DNA of 64,000 nucleotides from Anaerolineales bacterium. Lineage in GTDB: Bacteria; Chloroflexota; Anaerolineae; Anaerolineales; Villigracilaceae. A program made the position numbers and the translations under genes. Position 1 is the stretch's first letter. Each line of letters starts with the position of its first letter. The notes beneath the pieces are model-generated. The model was not told where the DNA came from, searched no databases, and saw only the letters and a list, made by a program, of their open reading frames with translations. The stretch is from the NCBI GenBank assembly GCA_014379595.1, contig JACMLM010000035.1, positions 269,667-333,666 on the forward strand, given 5' to 3'. Shown in pieces: positions 54,786 through 63,104 of the stretch.

Positions 54786-56258
54786 TTAACTATTCATCAT
54801 TTCAATAAAAGCAGGAACAATATGCGGATCAAAGTGAGTACCAGATTGATCACTGATATATTTTATAGCGTCAGTCTGAGACCAGGCACGCCGATAGGGG
54901 CGGTCTGATGTAAGAGCATCGTAGACATCCACAACAGCGAAGAGTCGTGCCGCCAGTGGAATATCGTCACCAACAAGGCTGTCTGGATATCCCATCCCAT
55001 TCCATTTTTCGTGATGAGAGCGAGGTATATCCAGGGAAGGCGCAAGATGGTCAATGGATGTTAGCAATTCCACAGCAATAAGAGGGTGACGGCGCATGGC
55101 GACCCACTCATCATCGTTTAGGGGGCCGGGTTTGAGCAAAATATTATCTGGGATGGCAACTTTTCCAATATCATGCAACATCGCGCCGCGGCATATATGA
55201 GACAGTTCTGGTTGTTTGATACCCATCTGATTTGCGAGTTTAAACGTCATCTCGGTCACGCGGCGGGAATGACCCTCTGTTTCTTTATCACGCAAGTCAA
55301 GCGCACGCGACCAACCTTCGATTGTTTTGTCATAAGCCAGAGTCAATTCATAATTGGATGACTGCAAATCCTTAAATAACATGGCGTTGTCAATTGCAAT
55401 CGCTGCGTGGCCTGCCAGCATTTCCATCAAATTCTGCCATTCATAATCTGTTTCCAGAACTTCACGATGGAATATTTCAAGGACACCCACCACCTGTTCT
55501 TTGGCGATCAAAGGAACAGCATAATAAGCAATAAATTTTTCCTTGCTAAAGAGCGAAGACCGCATGAAACCTGTTTGATGCGTTTTCAGATCAGAGATAT
55601 GGAGTACCTGGCGTTCCAGAGCAGTCTTACCAGCGTTCTCTTCGCCAACTCGCAGATGGGTATGCTGCAAAGCTGAGGTTTTAAACCCTGCACCTGCTGC
55701 AAACTTGAGAAACTGATTTTGCTCAAGTAATAATATGCAGGCGGCATCAATATTCAACTGTGTACGAACGTGATCTAAAATCAGCAATAATGTCGGCTGT
55801 AGATCCAGTCCAGATGTAATAGCCAGGTCAATGGACCGCATGGCTGCCAATTGATCAACTTGACGTTTAATCTTTAATTCTGATTGCTTGAATTTCGTAA
55901 TATCTCGTACACACATAATACTTTGACCATTTGAAAGCGAAACGAGACGCGATTCATACCAGCCATCACCAGCAGGTGTTTTAAGGAAATATTCGATATA
56001 AATAACCTTGTGTCCAGCTCGAAGTTTATTGACAGCATCTTCGATCTTGGTACTTATTTCTGAAGGAAGAACATCCTGAATTTTTCTCATTAAAAAATTC
56101 TCTGGAGAAGTGTACAACTTCGTTAAATCACCAGTTTTGTAATCTAAAATTGTTCCATCAGAATCGAGGACAAACAATAAATCATTAAAAGCTTGAAATA
56201 TTGCTTCGAGCCTTTGTTCAGAATTAGGCAGGTTTTGTAGAGACATTTCTGTAATCAT
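54786..56258 (-). CDS. PAS-GAF-HD-GYP phosphodiesterase-like protein
   Basis: A 490-residue protein without membrane helices. Residues 15-130 are a PAS domain (LEAIFQAFNDLLFVLDSDGT, YIEYFLKTPAGDGWYESRLV). A GAF domain follows (about 140-290, TLLLILDHVRTQLNIDAACI). The HD-GYP domain is complete: HSRRVTEMTFKLANQMGI, AMLHDIGKVAIPDNIL, MRRHPLIAVELL, RSHHEKWNGMGYPDSLVGDD and VVDVYDALTSDRPYR. Such proteins cut cyclic di-GMP. An in-frame ATG 12 bases downstream is also possible; neither has a ribosome site. It is last in the minus-strand unit after the 91-residue protein gene. Confidence 0.93.
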   Translation of the reverse strand: MITEMSLQNLPNSEQRLEAIFQAFNDLLFVLDSDGTILDYKTGDLTKLYTSPENFLMRKIQDVLPSEISTKIEDAVNKLRAGHKVIYIEYFLKTPAGDGWYESRLVSLSNGQSIMCVRDITKFKQSELKIKRQVDQLAAMRSIDLAITSGLDLQPTLLLILDHVRTQLNIDAACILLLEQNQFLKFAAGAGFKTSALQHTHLRVGEENAGKTALERQVLHISDLKTHQTGFMRSSLFSKEKFIAYYAVPLIAKEQVVGVLEIFHREVLETDYEWQNLMEMLAGHAAIAIDNAMLFKDLQSSNYELTLAYDKTIEGWSRALDLRDKETEGHSRRVTEMTFKLANQMGIKQPELSHICRGAMLHDIGKVAIPDNILLKPGPLNDDEWVAMRRHPLIAVELLTSIDHLAPSLDIPRSHHEKWNGMGYPDSLVGDDIPLAARLFAVVDVYDALTSDRPYRRAWSQTDAIKYISDQSGTHFDPHIVPAFIEMMNS

Positions 56259-56322
56259 TTCATTTACACAAATGTACAGTACGGCCCCTTACCACTGTAC
56301 ATAATCAGGAGTTGTGAATAGA

Positions 56323-56598
56323 TTAATAGTTGCTCAGTGAGCGATTGACCTGTTTTGCAAGGTCAGAGAGGGAGCTAGCACGGATCGAGATGATCAAATC
56401 CTCTTCTGCGTTGCTTAACGAGAAGATTTCGCCAAGATAACCATTTTGAATAGCTGAACATGGATCATGCAAGAGGGTGTGACAAAACTGCTGGTTGACC
56501 ACCGCCGCTGCAAACATGCGGCTCAGCCCGGAAGAAATTTTTGATTGTGCGTTAAGATTTATTTGTTGTGTATCTTGATATGTCAATGGAGCTATCAT
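56323..56598 (-). CDS. 91-residue protein of unknown family
   Basis: A small protein with a good ribosome site (GAGGTAAAT just before its ATG), overlapping the end of the DUF5317 gene by 47 bp. The middle reads FCHTLLHDPCSAIQNGYLGE followed by FSLSNAEEDLIISIRASSL, a pattern of -LLxDPxxA--GY----FxLSxxEExL- found in some leader-like small proteins such as those of RiPP clusters (Nif11-like or LigA-like leaders). Three Cys-free or Cys-poor parts give no obvious core peptide; there are only two cysteines. The match is by eye only. It might be a partner of the peptide or a sensor for the HD-GYP protein. Confidence 0.7.
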   Translation of the reverse strand: MIAPLTYQDTQQINLNAQSKISSGLSRMFAAAVVNQQFCHTLLHDPCSAIQNGYLGEIFSLSNAEEDLIISIRASSLSDLAKQVNRSLSNY

Positions 56599-57172
56599 AT
56601 TTACCTCTATTCATAAATTTTATGGTTGACTCTGGCTTGGCAAGAAGCCAGAAAACGCCAAGAGCAAGAAAAACGTCGCCTATACTGAATGCCACTCGAT
56701 ACGGAAACCAAGCTGGGGTTAGAAATCGATCCGCCAGCCATTCGAAGTGGGTATCCTGCGGGTGTAAAAGAATATCTTTTGGCCCAATGCGGTTTCCAGG
56801 CTGGATATCCAGTAATATTTCCTGCGAAACTAACAGACTTGCAGTTTGCGGGCTGATCGGCATGAAGCCGCCGTTGGACGCCATGACTACTAAATTAAGG
56901 AACACACCAATAATCAGAATAGTCATTCCCAAGCTGTGGCGATTGATCCAGGCAAATCCCAATAACAGAACTTGAGATGTTAATAAGCATCCAGCAACCA
57001 GCCAATCAGGAAAATCGCCTTTTGCTAGATAAATAACTATGAACTGCGGCAGAAAGGCAACAAAGACGAGCCAGAGGTGATTCAGCTTGGGAGGCTGATA
57101 GGGCCTGCCTCGCGAGAGTGCCCAAACCATACCAACCAATAGCCCAGCAACAAGAGCCGCTAGCAAGATCAC
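56552..57172 (-). CDS. DUF5317 membrane protein
   Basis: A 206-residue membrane protein of five or six helices. It opens ILLAALVAGLLVGMVWALSRGRPYQPPKLN and has LVVMASNGGFMPISPQTASL and DTHFEWLADRFLTPAWFPYR, which is the pattern of DUF5317. The start is GTG at 57172, right after the stop of the 47-residue gene (TAAGTG), so translation is probably coupled. The function of DUF5317 is not known. The conserved, acidic and aromatic blocks on the outside face could take part in handling a small peptide. This is inferred from position only. Confidence 0.8.
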   Translation of the reverse strand: MILLAALVAGLLVGMVWALSRGRPYQPPKLNHLWLVFVAFLPQFIVIYLAKGDFPDWLVAGCLLTSQVLLLGFAWINRHSLGMTILIIGVFLNLVVMASNGGFMPISPQTASLLVSQEILLDIQPGNRIGPKDILLHPQDTHFEWLADRFLTPAWFPYRVAFSIGDVFLALGVFWLLAKPESTIKFMNRGKYDSSIDISRYTTNKS

Positions 57173-57316
57173 TTATTTACCAGGGTCACCCTCGGATGCT
57201 GGAGCACCAGCACCGATAACAAGCATAGCTAAAGAGAGAAGAACAAAGAACATTTGGATATGTTGGGAATTAATCTTTGTAAAAGAGAGGGTAAGGAGGG
57301 AAAGCTTGTTTTTCAT
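57173..57316 (-). CDS. 47-residue hydrophobic peptide gene
   Basis: A short gene from ATG at 57316 to TAA at 57173-57175. The product starts MKNKLSLLTLSFTKINSQHI, has one hydrophobic helix (MFFVLLSLAMLVIGAGA) and ends APASEGDPGK. The ribosome site AAAGGA lies 8 bases upstream, and the stop is joined to the GTG start of the DUF5317 gene. A basic N-terminus, one helix and a short polar tail are the layout of a membrane peptide or of a secreted-signal precursor. I do not recognise a family. It follows a terminator-like hairpin. Confidence 0.75.
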   Translation of the reverse strand: MKNKLSLLTLSFTKINSQHIQMFFVLLSLAMLVIGAGAPASEGDPGK

Positions 57317-57403
57317 GAGTAATATCCTTTTTTAGTGGTTGGGAAACTTATAAAAAAGATAATACTTACTCCCAGGCTTCAAAACAGGCTTCAAATTAAA
57401 GCA

Positions 57404-57425
57404 AAACAGCCCAAACGGGCTGTTT
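57404..57425 (-). terminator. Terminator-like hairpin after the MalT/BTAD regulator gene
   Basis: Perfect 9-bp stem, AAACAGCCC (57404-57412) and GGGCTGTTT (57417-57425), 4-base loop; on the minus strand it is followed by a T-rich run (TTTTGCTTTAATTT). It may be leaky and allow some read-through to the peptide gene. Confidence 0.8.
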
Positions 57426-57450
57426 ATATAAGGTGTGGAAAAAGTTGGTC

Positions 57451-60400
57451 CTACTCAACCAGCCGACGATAAAGTTCTTCCGTCTCTGGAGAAGGAGTCA
57501 AGCCAAGCCGCTGCATGGCATCGTGACAAGCCTGATACACTTTTTTGATGGAAGGGCGGTTACCCATACGATGGTAAACCTGCATGGAAAGAGCATAGGC
57601 AGATTCAAATGTATCGTCATAATCCACAGCACGTTGACAGGCCATAAGCGCCTGCTCTAGTTGAGCTTGTTTTTGAAACAATCCAGCCAAAATCAGGAGT
57701 GCTGAAAGGTAAGTTTGGCCCAAGTGCTCGCGATCAAGCATAGCCCAGTCTGCATACACATCCTTGAGAAAAGGACCGTGTACAAGGTCAACTGCTTTTT
57801 GGTAAAGAGCAATCTGTTCTTCAGGGTTTGTTGTTGACCTGGCTCGTTCAAGAAACGATTCAAACGCTTCCACATCATACTCAAAATCCAGGGAATGATT
57901 GAAACTATAAAATACTCCTTCATAAGTAATCACATCCTGCCCAACCGCCCGGCGTAAACGATAGATCTCATTTTTAAAGCGAAGCTTTATTTTTTGAGGA
58001 TCATCCAAATCTGGCCAAAGAGTTTCCCCTACCTGTTCCTTGGTTAGAGGCCTGCGGCTTGTTAAAAAATAAAAGAGCAAATCGCGCACAGATTGTGTCT
58101 GCCAATCAGACAGAGTTAAAACGTTTCCCCCTACAGTGACTGAGGCCTGACCAAATGCTTCAATAATTAGATGAGGGTTGGGTATCTGCACTACATGAGC
58201 TATACGGTGCAATTGACGCCTAACACTTGGAATTTTTTCAGCAAAATGACCGGCCCGTGTAAGAAGATCGCTCACTATACGACCAACTTCATCATCCTTT
58301 TGTAATCCATTCAACCATTCACGTGCCTGATGAATCGTTACAAGTACAGCATCGGCTACCTGTCCACGGCCATTTAAAACGTTTTTGATCATTTGCCTTG
58401 CCATTGCATGATCTTTTACTTGATAGTAAGCAGCTGCCAGCCAAATACGACTTGATTCACTTTCCAATTTGCGTCCATCTTCAGAAAAGCAACTTTCCGC
58501 TTCTTTCAATTTGTTAACTGCCTCGGGTAAATTTCCTTCCAAGAGGGCAAGCCTTCCAAGGCATAGCTGGATCATCCCTTTCTCATAGAATGAATCATTG
58601 GATTTATTTAGTAAAGCTGAATCCCTTATTAATTGATGCACATCTGCAATTTTCTTTTGAGATAAAGCCAAATTAGCTTGAGCAATTATGAGATAAAAAA
58701 GAAGGAAGCGATTCTGCATATCTTGAACAATTTCCTGGGCATGTTGATAATTACGCCGGGCAACATCAAAATCTTCCAACTCTGCATACAAATCGCCTAA
58801 ACCCAGTGCAATCGTAGCTTCCATACGAGTGGAACCACTGCGCTGGGCACAGATTAACCCTTCTTCAAAAGCCAAAGTAGCCTTTTCATACTCTCCCTGA
58901 GAATGGTGCAGAACTCCCATGTTATTGAGCAGGTTAGCCTGCCAGGATAAATTCCCTATTTGCTTCCAAATCTGAAGCGCTTTTTCATAGGCCATACCTG
59001 CCTCTGAATAATTCCCAACTATGTTATAGACTATGCCCGTTTCCATTAGCAACATGGGGATGCTAGTCTCATCATTCAAGTTGGTATATAAGGTTAAGGA
59101 TTGTTTCAAAAATTGAGAAGCCTGACGCGACTGTCCTAAACGGTAGAAAACTAAACCCTTAATCCTCAGTGCCTCTGCGTAAAACATTTGAAATTCATCT
59201 CTAAGCTCGGAGAATTGAATGATTTCATCAGCATCATGAAGTGATGCATCATAATTACCCAAAAAGCGATGAGTCGATGCTCTTCTGGATAATGTAAGGA
59301 TCAGCCCAAAATCATTTTGAGATTCGCGAAAAGATTGCACAGCCTGATCTAAAAGTACCAAACCACCCTGGAGATCCCCCTTCATAGATACAATCGTCCC
59401 ACGGATGGAAAGCAGACCCGGACGAGTCCGCAACAAATAAGGAGGCAAATCGTTAAGCCAGGATTCCAACGTAAGCAAAGCACGTTGCAGCATAAACATG
59501 CTGGCATGTTCGATCATCTCTGCAAGCACATTATTATCACTTAACTTTTTATAGATGTAATGTGCTTTCTCCCACTCACCGAGTTCTTCATACGCCTTCC
59601 CCAAACGAGACAATATAAGATTAACCTCTTTGGGATATTCTTCTTCCAAACGCTCACGCAGAAAATCACGAAAAAGATGGTGATAGCGTAACCATCTCCC
59701 ATCCTTGCCCACTGGCAAAACAAAGAGATTATTTTGGACGATTGCACTGATCCAATTTTGCCAGTGTTGCGGCTGTGAATACAAAGGGGCAAGAACTCTC
59801 TCGCAAAGAGAAGCATCAAACTCATCCAGCATGGAGGTACGTAGCAGGAACTGGCGCAGATCAGGCGGCTGACGGTCCAGTACCTGGCGGCCAAGAAACT
59901 CTGAAAGGCCTATCCCTGTACTTGCAACAGGCTTTATTAAATCTCCTGAACTATTACCATTCCCTGAGAATTGCAATCCGGTAATCCAGCCCTCTGTTTT
60001 CTCAATGATATTTCTAGCTTCATCATCTGAGATGTGAATATTTTTATTTTGGATCAATAAAGCCTGAATTTCCTCAGAATGAAAAGCAAGATCAGAAAAG
60101 CTTAAACCTCTCACTTGGTCGCGTGCTACCATCAAAGATAGTTCAGGCAAATCTGTCAAAGTTCGTGAAGAGATAACGACATGGCAATTTTCGTCAACAA
60201 GTTGAATGAAGCGATTCAATAAGGCTTGAATGGGCTGAACATCATAGACAATGTGAAAATCGTCGAGCACAAGGATGAAGTGTTCAGGAATTTGTTCAAT
60301 CGTCTCATTGACCAATGTAATCAGCATCCGTTCCATATCCTGTTCAATGGAAGTTAAACTTCCAAGCATGGATAAAGACTGACTTCCAAACTTTGGAAAA

Positions 60401-60669
60401 CGTTCTGCAAGAGAAGCGATCAAATATGCAATGAAACGTTGAGGGTCACGATCCAGTTCATCCAAAGCAAGCCAACAGCATGGCAATTCGCTTTGGTTCG
60501 CCAAATCAATGAGCAGAGATGTTTTTCCATATCCAGCGGGAGCAGAAACCAAGATCAATTTTTTATCAAGAGACTCGAATAGAAAATCCAGGAGCCGCTT
60601 GCGCGTGAGTATTTCCGCACGACGGCGTGGAGGGATGATCTTGGTCTTGCTGATCGGAATAAGTGACAT
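57451..60669 (-). CDS. MalT-like STAND regulator with BTAD DNA-binding end
   Basis: A 1072-residue regulator. The N-terminal STAND ATPase opens ISKTKIIPPRRRAEILTRKR and has Walker A SAPAGYGKTSLL (43-51) and Walker B HFILVLDDFHIVYDV (near 133-145). About 20 TPR-like helices fill residues 370-790. From about 836 a winged helix (VGGNVLTLSDWQTQSVRDLL and TLWPDLDDPQKIKLRFKNEI) is followed by the BTAD (HGPFLKDVYADWAMLDREHL). This mix of MalT and BTAD (SARP-like) parts is common in Chloroflexota. It would bind an inducer at the TPR part and activate genes, perhaps the unit just downstream. It ends at a hairpin. Confidence 0.92.
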   Translation of the reverse strand: MSLIPISKTKIIPPRRRAEILTRKRLLDFLFESLDKKLILVSAPAGYGKTSLLIDLANQSELPCCWLALDELDRDPQRFIAYLIASLAERFPKFGSQSLSMLGSLTSIEQDMERMLITLVNETIEQIPEHFILVLDDFHIVYDVQPIQALLNRFIQLVDENCHVVISSRTLTDLPELSLMVARDQVRGLSFSDLAFHSEEIQALLIQNKNIHISDDEARNIIEKTEGWITGLQFSGNGNSSGDLIKPVASTGIGLSEFLGRQVLDRQPPDLRQFLLRTSMLDEFDASLCERVLAPLYSQPQHWQNWISAIVQNNLFVLPVGKDGRWLRYHHLFRDFLRERLEEEYPKEVNLILSRLGKAYEELGEWEKAHYIYKKLSDNNVLAEMIEHASMFMLQRALLTLESWLNDLPPYLLRTRPGLLSIRGTIVSMKGDLQGGLVLLDQAVQSFRESQNDFGLILTLSRRASTHRFLGNYDASLHDADEIIQFSELRDEFQMFYAEALRIKGLVFYRLGQSRQASQFLKQSLTLYTNLNDETSIPMLLMETGIVYNIVGNYSEAGMAYEKALQIWKQIGNLSWQANLLNNMGVLHHSQGEYEKATLAFEEGLICAQRSGSTRMEATIALGLGDLYAELEDFDVARRNYQHAQEIVQDMQNRFLLFYLIIAQANLALSQKKIADVHQLIRDSALLNKSNDSFYEKGMIQLCLGRLALLEGNLPEAVNKLKEAESCFSEDGRKLESESSRIWLAAAYYQVKDHAMARQMIKNVLNGRGQVADAVLVTIHQAREWLNGLQKDDEVGRIVSDLLTRAGHFAEKIPSVRRQLHRIAHVVQIPNPHLIIEAFGQASVTVGGNVLTLSDWQTQSVRDLLFYFLTSRRPLTKEQVGETLWPDLDDPQKIKLRFKNEIYRLRRAVGQDVITYEGVFYSFNHSLDFEYDVEAFESFLERARSTTNPEEQIALYQKAVDLVHGPFLKDVYADWAMLDREHLGQTYLSALLILAGLFQKQAQLEQALMACQRAVDYDDTFESAYALSMQVYHRMGNRPSIKKVYQACHDAMQRLGLTPSPETEELYRRLVE

Positions 60670-60796
60670 ATGACTCAGTGAGACTATCTTACCTTAAAGA
60701 ATGGGTTGTTTTTATCGTTTTATACATTTGTTATAAATTTTTTATTTGCCTTTATTCTGGGAGTGTCTAAAAAAGAAAGTTCTTCACCACAGAGAT

Positions 60797-60842
60797 CACG
60801 GAGCACACAGAGATTTTCTCCGTGACCTCTGTGTGCTCCGTG
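60797..60842. repeat. Inverted repeat between the regulator and recQ genes
   Basis: CACGGAGCACACAGAG (60797-60812) and CTCTGTGTGCTCCGTG (60827-60842) form a perfect 16-bp stem with a 14-base loop. This "ACAGAG/CACGGAG" word is the kind of dispersed repeat seen in many genomes. Confidence 0.85.
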
Positions 60843-60923
60843 GTTAAATCTTTTCGTAAGCTTACGAAATTAGACACTCTCTTTATTCTGTACAATCTTA
60901 TAAACGAAGGTAGTGACATTATA

Positions 60924-63101
60924 ATGAGTGAAATTATGGATATTCCCGAATCGATCCTCAAATCTACTTTTGGTTATGATACCTTCAAACCGTTACAGCG
61001 CGAGATCATTGCGAATGTACAGGCGCGGCGCGACACGCTGGTCATCATGCCAACAGGTGGAGGTAAGTCGCTTACTTATCAAGTGCCTGCTCTAATATTC
61101 GACGGTCTTACGGTTGTCGTCTCGCCGCTGATCGCGTTGATGAAAGATCAGGTGGAGCAGCTACGTGCCTTGGGTGTTTCTGCGGTTTTTCTCAATAGTT
61201 CGTTATCTCCTGAAGAATATCAGTCAAATATGGACTCTGTGAAAAGTGGACAGTCTAAACTGCTGTACGTGGCGCCTGAGACATTACTAACTCCCAGAAT
61301 TTACTCGCTTCTTTCCTCCCTGAAACTTGACCTGCTTGCGATTGACGAAGCCCACTGCATCTCGGAGTGGGGACATGATTTCCGTCCTGAATATCGTCAG
61401 TTGGTGGATGTGCGCAGAAAATTCCCATCCGCTGTATGTATGGCATTAACCGCCACAGCCACGCCACGTGTTCGTTCAGATATTATGTCTTCGCTTGGGT
61501 TCACGCAATCGAATGAGTTCCTCGCTTCTTTTAATAGAGAGAACCTATTTATTGAGGTCACACCAAAGCAAGACCCAGTTGCACAGACACTACGATTTCT
61601 GCAGAATTTCAAGGATCAATCAGGCATTATTTATTGTTTCTCACGCAAACAAGTGGATGATCTCTCCGCAACTCTGGCACGCTATGGATTCTCTGTCCGC
61701 TCGTATCACGCAGGGCTGGAAGATCTGGATCGCAAGCGGAATCAGGAAGCCTTTATCCGCGACGATGTGCAAATTATCGTAGCCACGATTGCCTTCGGAA
61801 TGGGAATCAACAAGCCAAATGTACGCTTCGTGATTCATTTTGATTTGCCAAAAAGCGTCGAAAGTTATTATCAGGAAATTGGACGTGCCGGTCGAGATGG
61901 CTTACCTTCGCACTGTTTATTACTGTATAGCTATGGTGATGCAAGCAAGATCAGATATTTCATTGACCAAAAAGAAGAACCTGAACGAAGCGCGTCGCTT
62001 CAACATCTGGATGCAATGACCCGTTACGCTGAGGGAAGTATTTGCAGGCGTAAGCCATTGCTCTCTTATTTCGGCGAGACATTCGTCAGCGAGAATTGCG
62101 GCACATGCGATAACTGCGGCGCGGATCAGAGTGAACTCGCAGACATCACCATCCCTGCGCAGAAATTTCTTTCCTGCGTCAAACGCAGCGGCGAACGATT
62201 CGGTGCAGCACATGTTGTGGATATTTTGCTTGGTTCCAAAAACGAGAAGATAGAAAAATATAAACATCACGAATTATCAACTTATGGCATTGGCAAGGAA
62301 TTGACGAAGTCACAGTGGATGCATATTTCACGTCAACTGGTGGAGCGGGGCTTGTTAGATCAAGAGCCTGCTTATAGAGTGTTGTCGGTGACTGCCAAAG
62401 GGTTGGAAATGCTCAAATCACGGGAGCAGGTAAAGGGTCAAATAAATGAAGCGAAGAAGAGTGAACGATCAGGCGCAAGAGGAAAAGAATTTGCCGAGTC
62501 TGATTATGACAAGTCATTGTTCACTCTATTGCGAAATAAAAGAAAAGAGTTGGCAGATGCAGCAGGAGTGCCGCCTTACGTGATCTTCTCCGATAAAACC
62601 TTGGTAGAGATGGCGGCGTATTTCCCACAGTCGCAAGATAGTTTGTTAAATATCAGCGGCGTGGGTAAAGTCAAGTATGAACGATATGGCTCGGCTTTTC
62701 TTGCGATCATCAAGGAATATTGCAAGTCAAACAAACTTGATGAAAAATATAAAACGCCGATGCGCTCGGCGGATAAAGATGCGGGCCGTCGTTATGTGGC
62801 AGTAGGCGAAGCATATAATGGTGGTGAAAGCATCCAGAGTTTAATGAAGCAATATGGTGTCAGCGCAGATACGATCTTGAATCATCTGGCGCGATTCATT
62901 ATGGCGGGGAATCCATTGCGCTCTGCAGAAGATTTGATCTCACTTTCAAATCTTTCACCAGACCAGCAGCTCGCTGTGTTCAAAGTATTCGATACAATGG
63001 GTTCGGATATGCTCAAGCCTGTCTATGACAGGTTCAATGGCACAGTTAATTATGATGAACTGCGAATTTTGAGGCTGTGTTATTTATGCGAGGAAAGATA
63101 A
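60924..63101 (+). CDS. recQ: RecQ-type ATP-dependent DNA helicase
   Basis: I start it at the ATG at 60924 (MSEIMDIPESILKSTFGYDT), 725 residues; the open frame extends to 60822 but there runs through the inverted repeat. Walker A is IMPTGGGKSLTYQVP (near 40-54), DEAH is LLAIDEAHCISEWGHDFRPE (near 138-157), and motif VI is YYQEIGRAGRDGLPSHC. The zinc site is seen as CRRKPLLSYFGETF and CGTCDNCG (near 374-400). A winged helix and an HRDC domain (ELADAAGVPPYVIFSDKTLV, near 550) follow, with an extra C-terminal helical part. It unwinds forks and recombination intermediates. The next gene starts 3 bp after its stop. Confidence 0.95.
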   Translation: MSEIMDIPESILKSTFGYDTFKPLQREIIANVQARRDTLVIMPTGGGKSLTYQVPALIFDGLTVVVSPLIALMKDQVEQLRALGVSAVFLNSSLSPEEYQSNMDSVKSGQSKLLYVAPETLLTPRIYSLLSSLKLDLLAIDEAHCISEWGHDFRPEYRQLVDVRRKFPSAVCMALTATATPRVRSDIMSSLGFTQSNEFLASFNRENLFIEVTPKQDPVAQTLRFLQNFKDQSGIIYCFSRKQVDDLSATLARYGFSVRSYHAGLEDLDRKRNQEAFIRDDVQIIVATIAFGMGINKPNVRFVIHFDLPKSVESYYQEIGRAGRDGLPSHCLLLYSYGDASKIRYFIDQKEEPERSASLQHLDAMTRYAEGSICRRKPLLSYFGETFVSENCGTCDNCGADQSELADITIPAQKFLSCVKRSGERFGAAHVVDILLGSKNEKIEKYKHHELSTYGIGKELTKSQWMHISRQLVERGLLDQEPAYRVLSVTAKGLEMLKSREQVKGQINEAKKSERSGARGKEFAESDYDKSLFTLLRNKRKELADAAGVPPYVIFSDKTLVEMAAYFPQSQDSLLNISGVGKVKYERYGSAFLAIIKEYCKSNKLDEKYKTPMRSADKDAGRRYVAVGEAYNGGESIQSLMKQYGVSADTILNHLARFIMAGNPLRSAEDLISLSNLSPDQQLAVFKVFDTMGSDMLKPVYDRFNGTVNYDELRILRLCYLCEER

Positions 63102-63104
63102 AAA

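Noticed and set aside
60822..60923. 34-codon N-terminal extension of RecQ
   Set aside because: Read through the inverted repeat; the conserved part begins at 60924.
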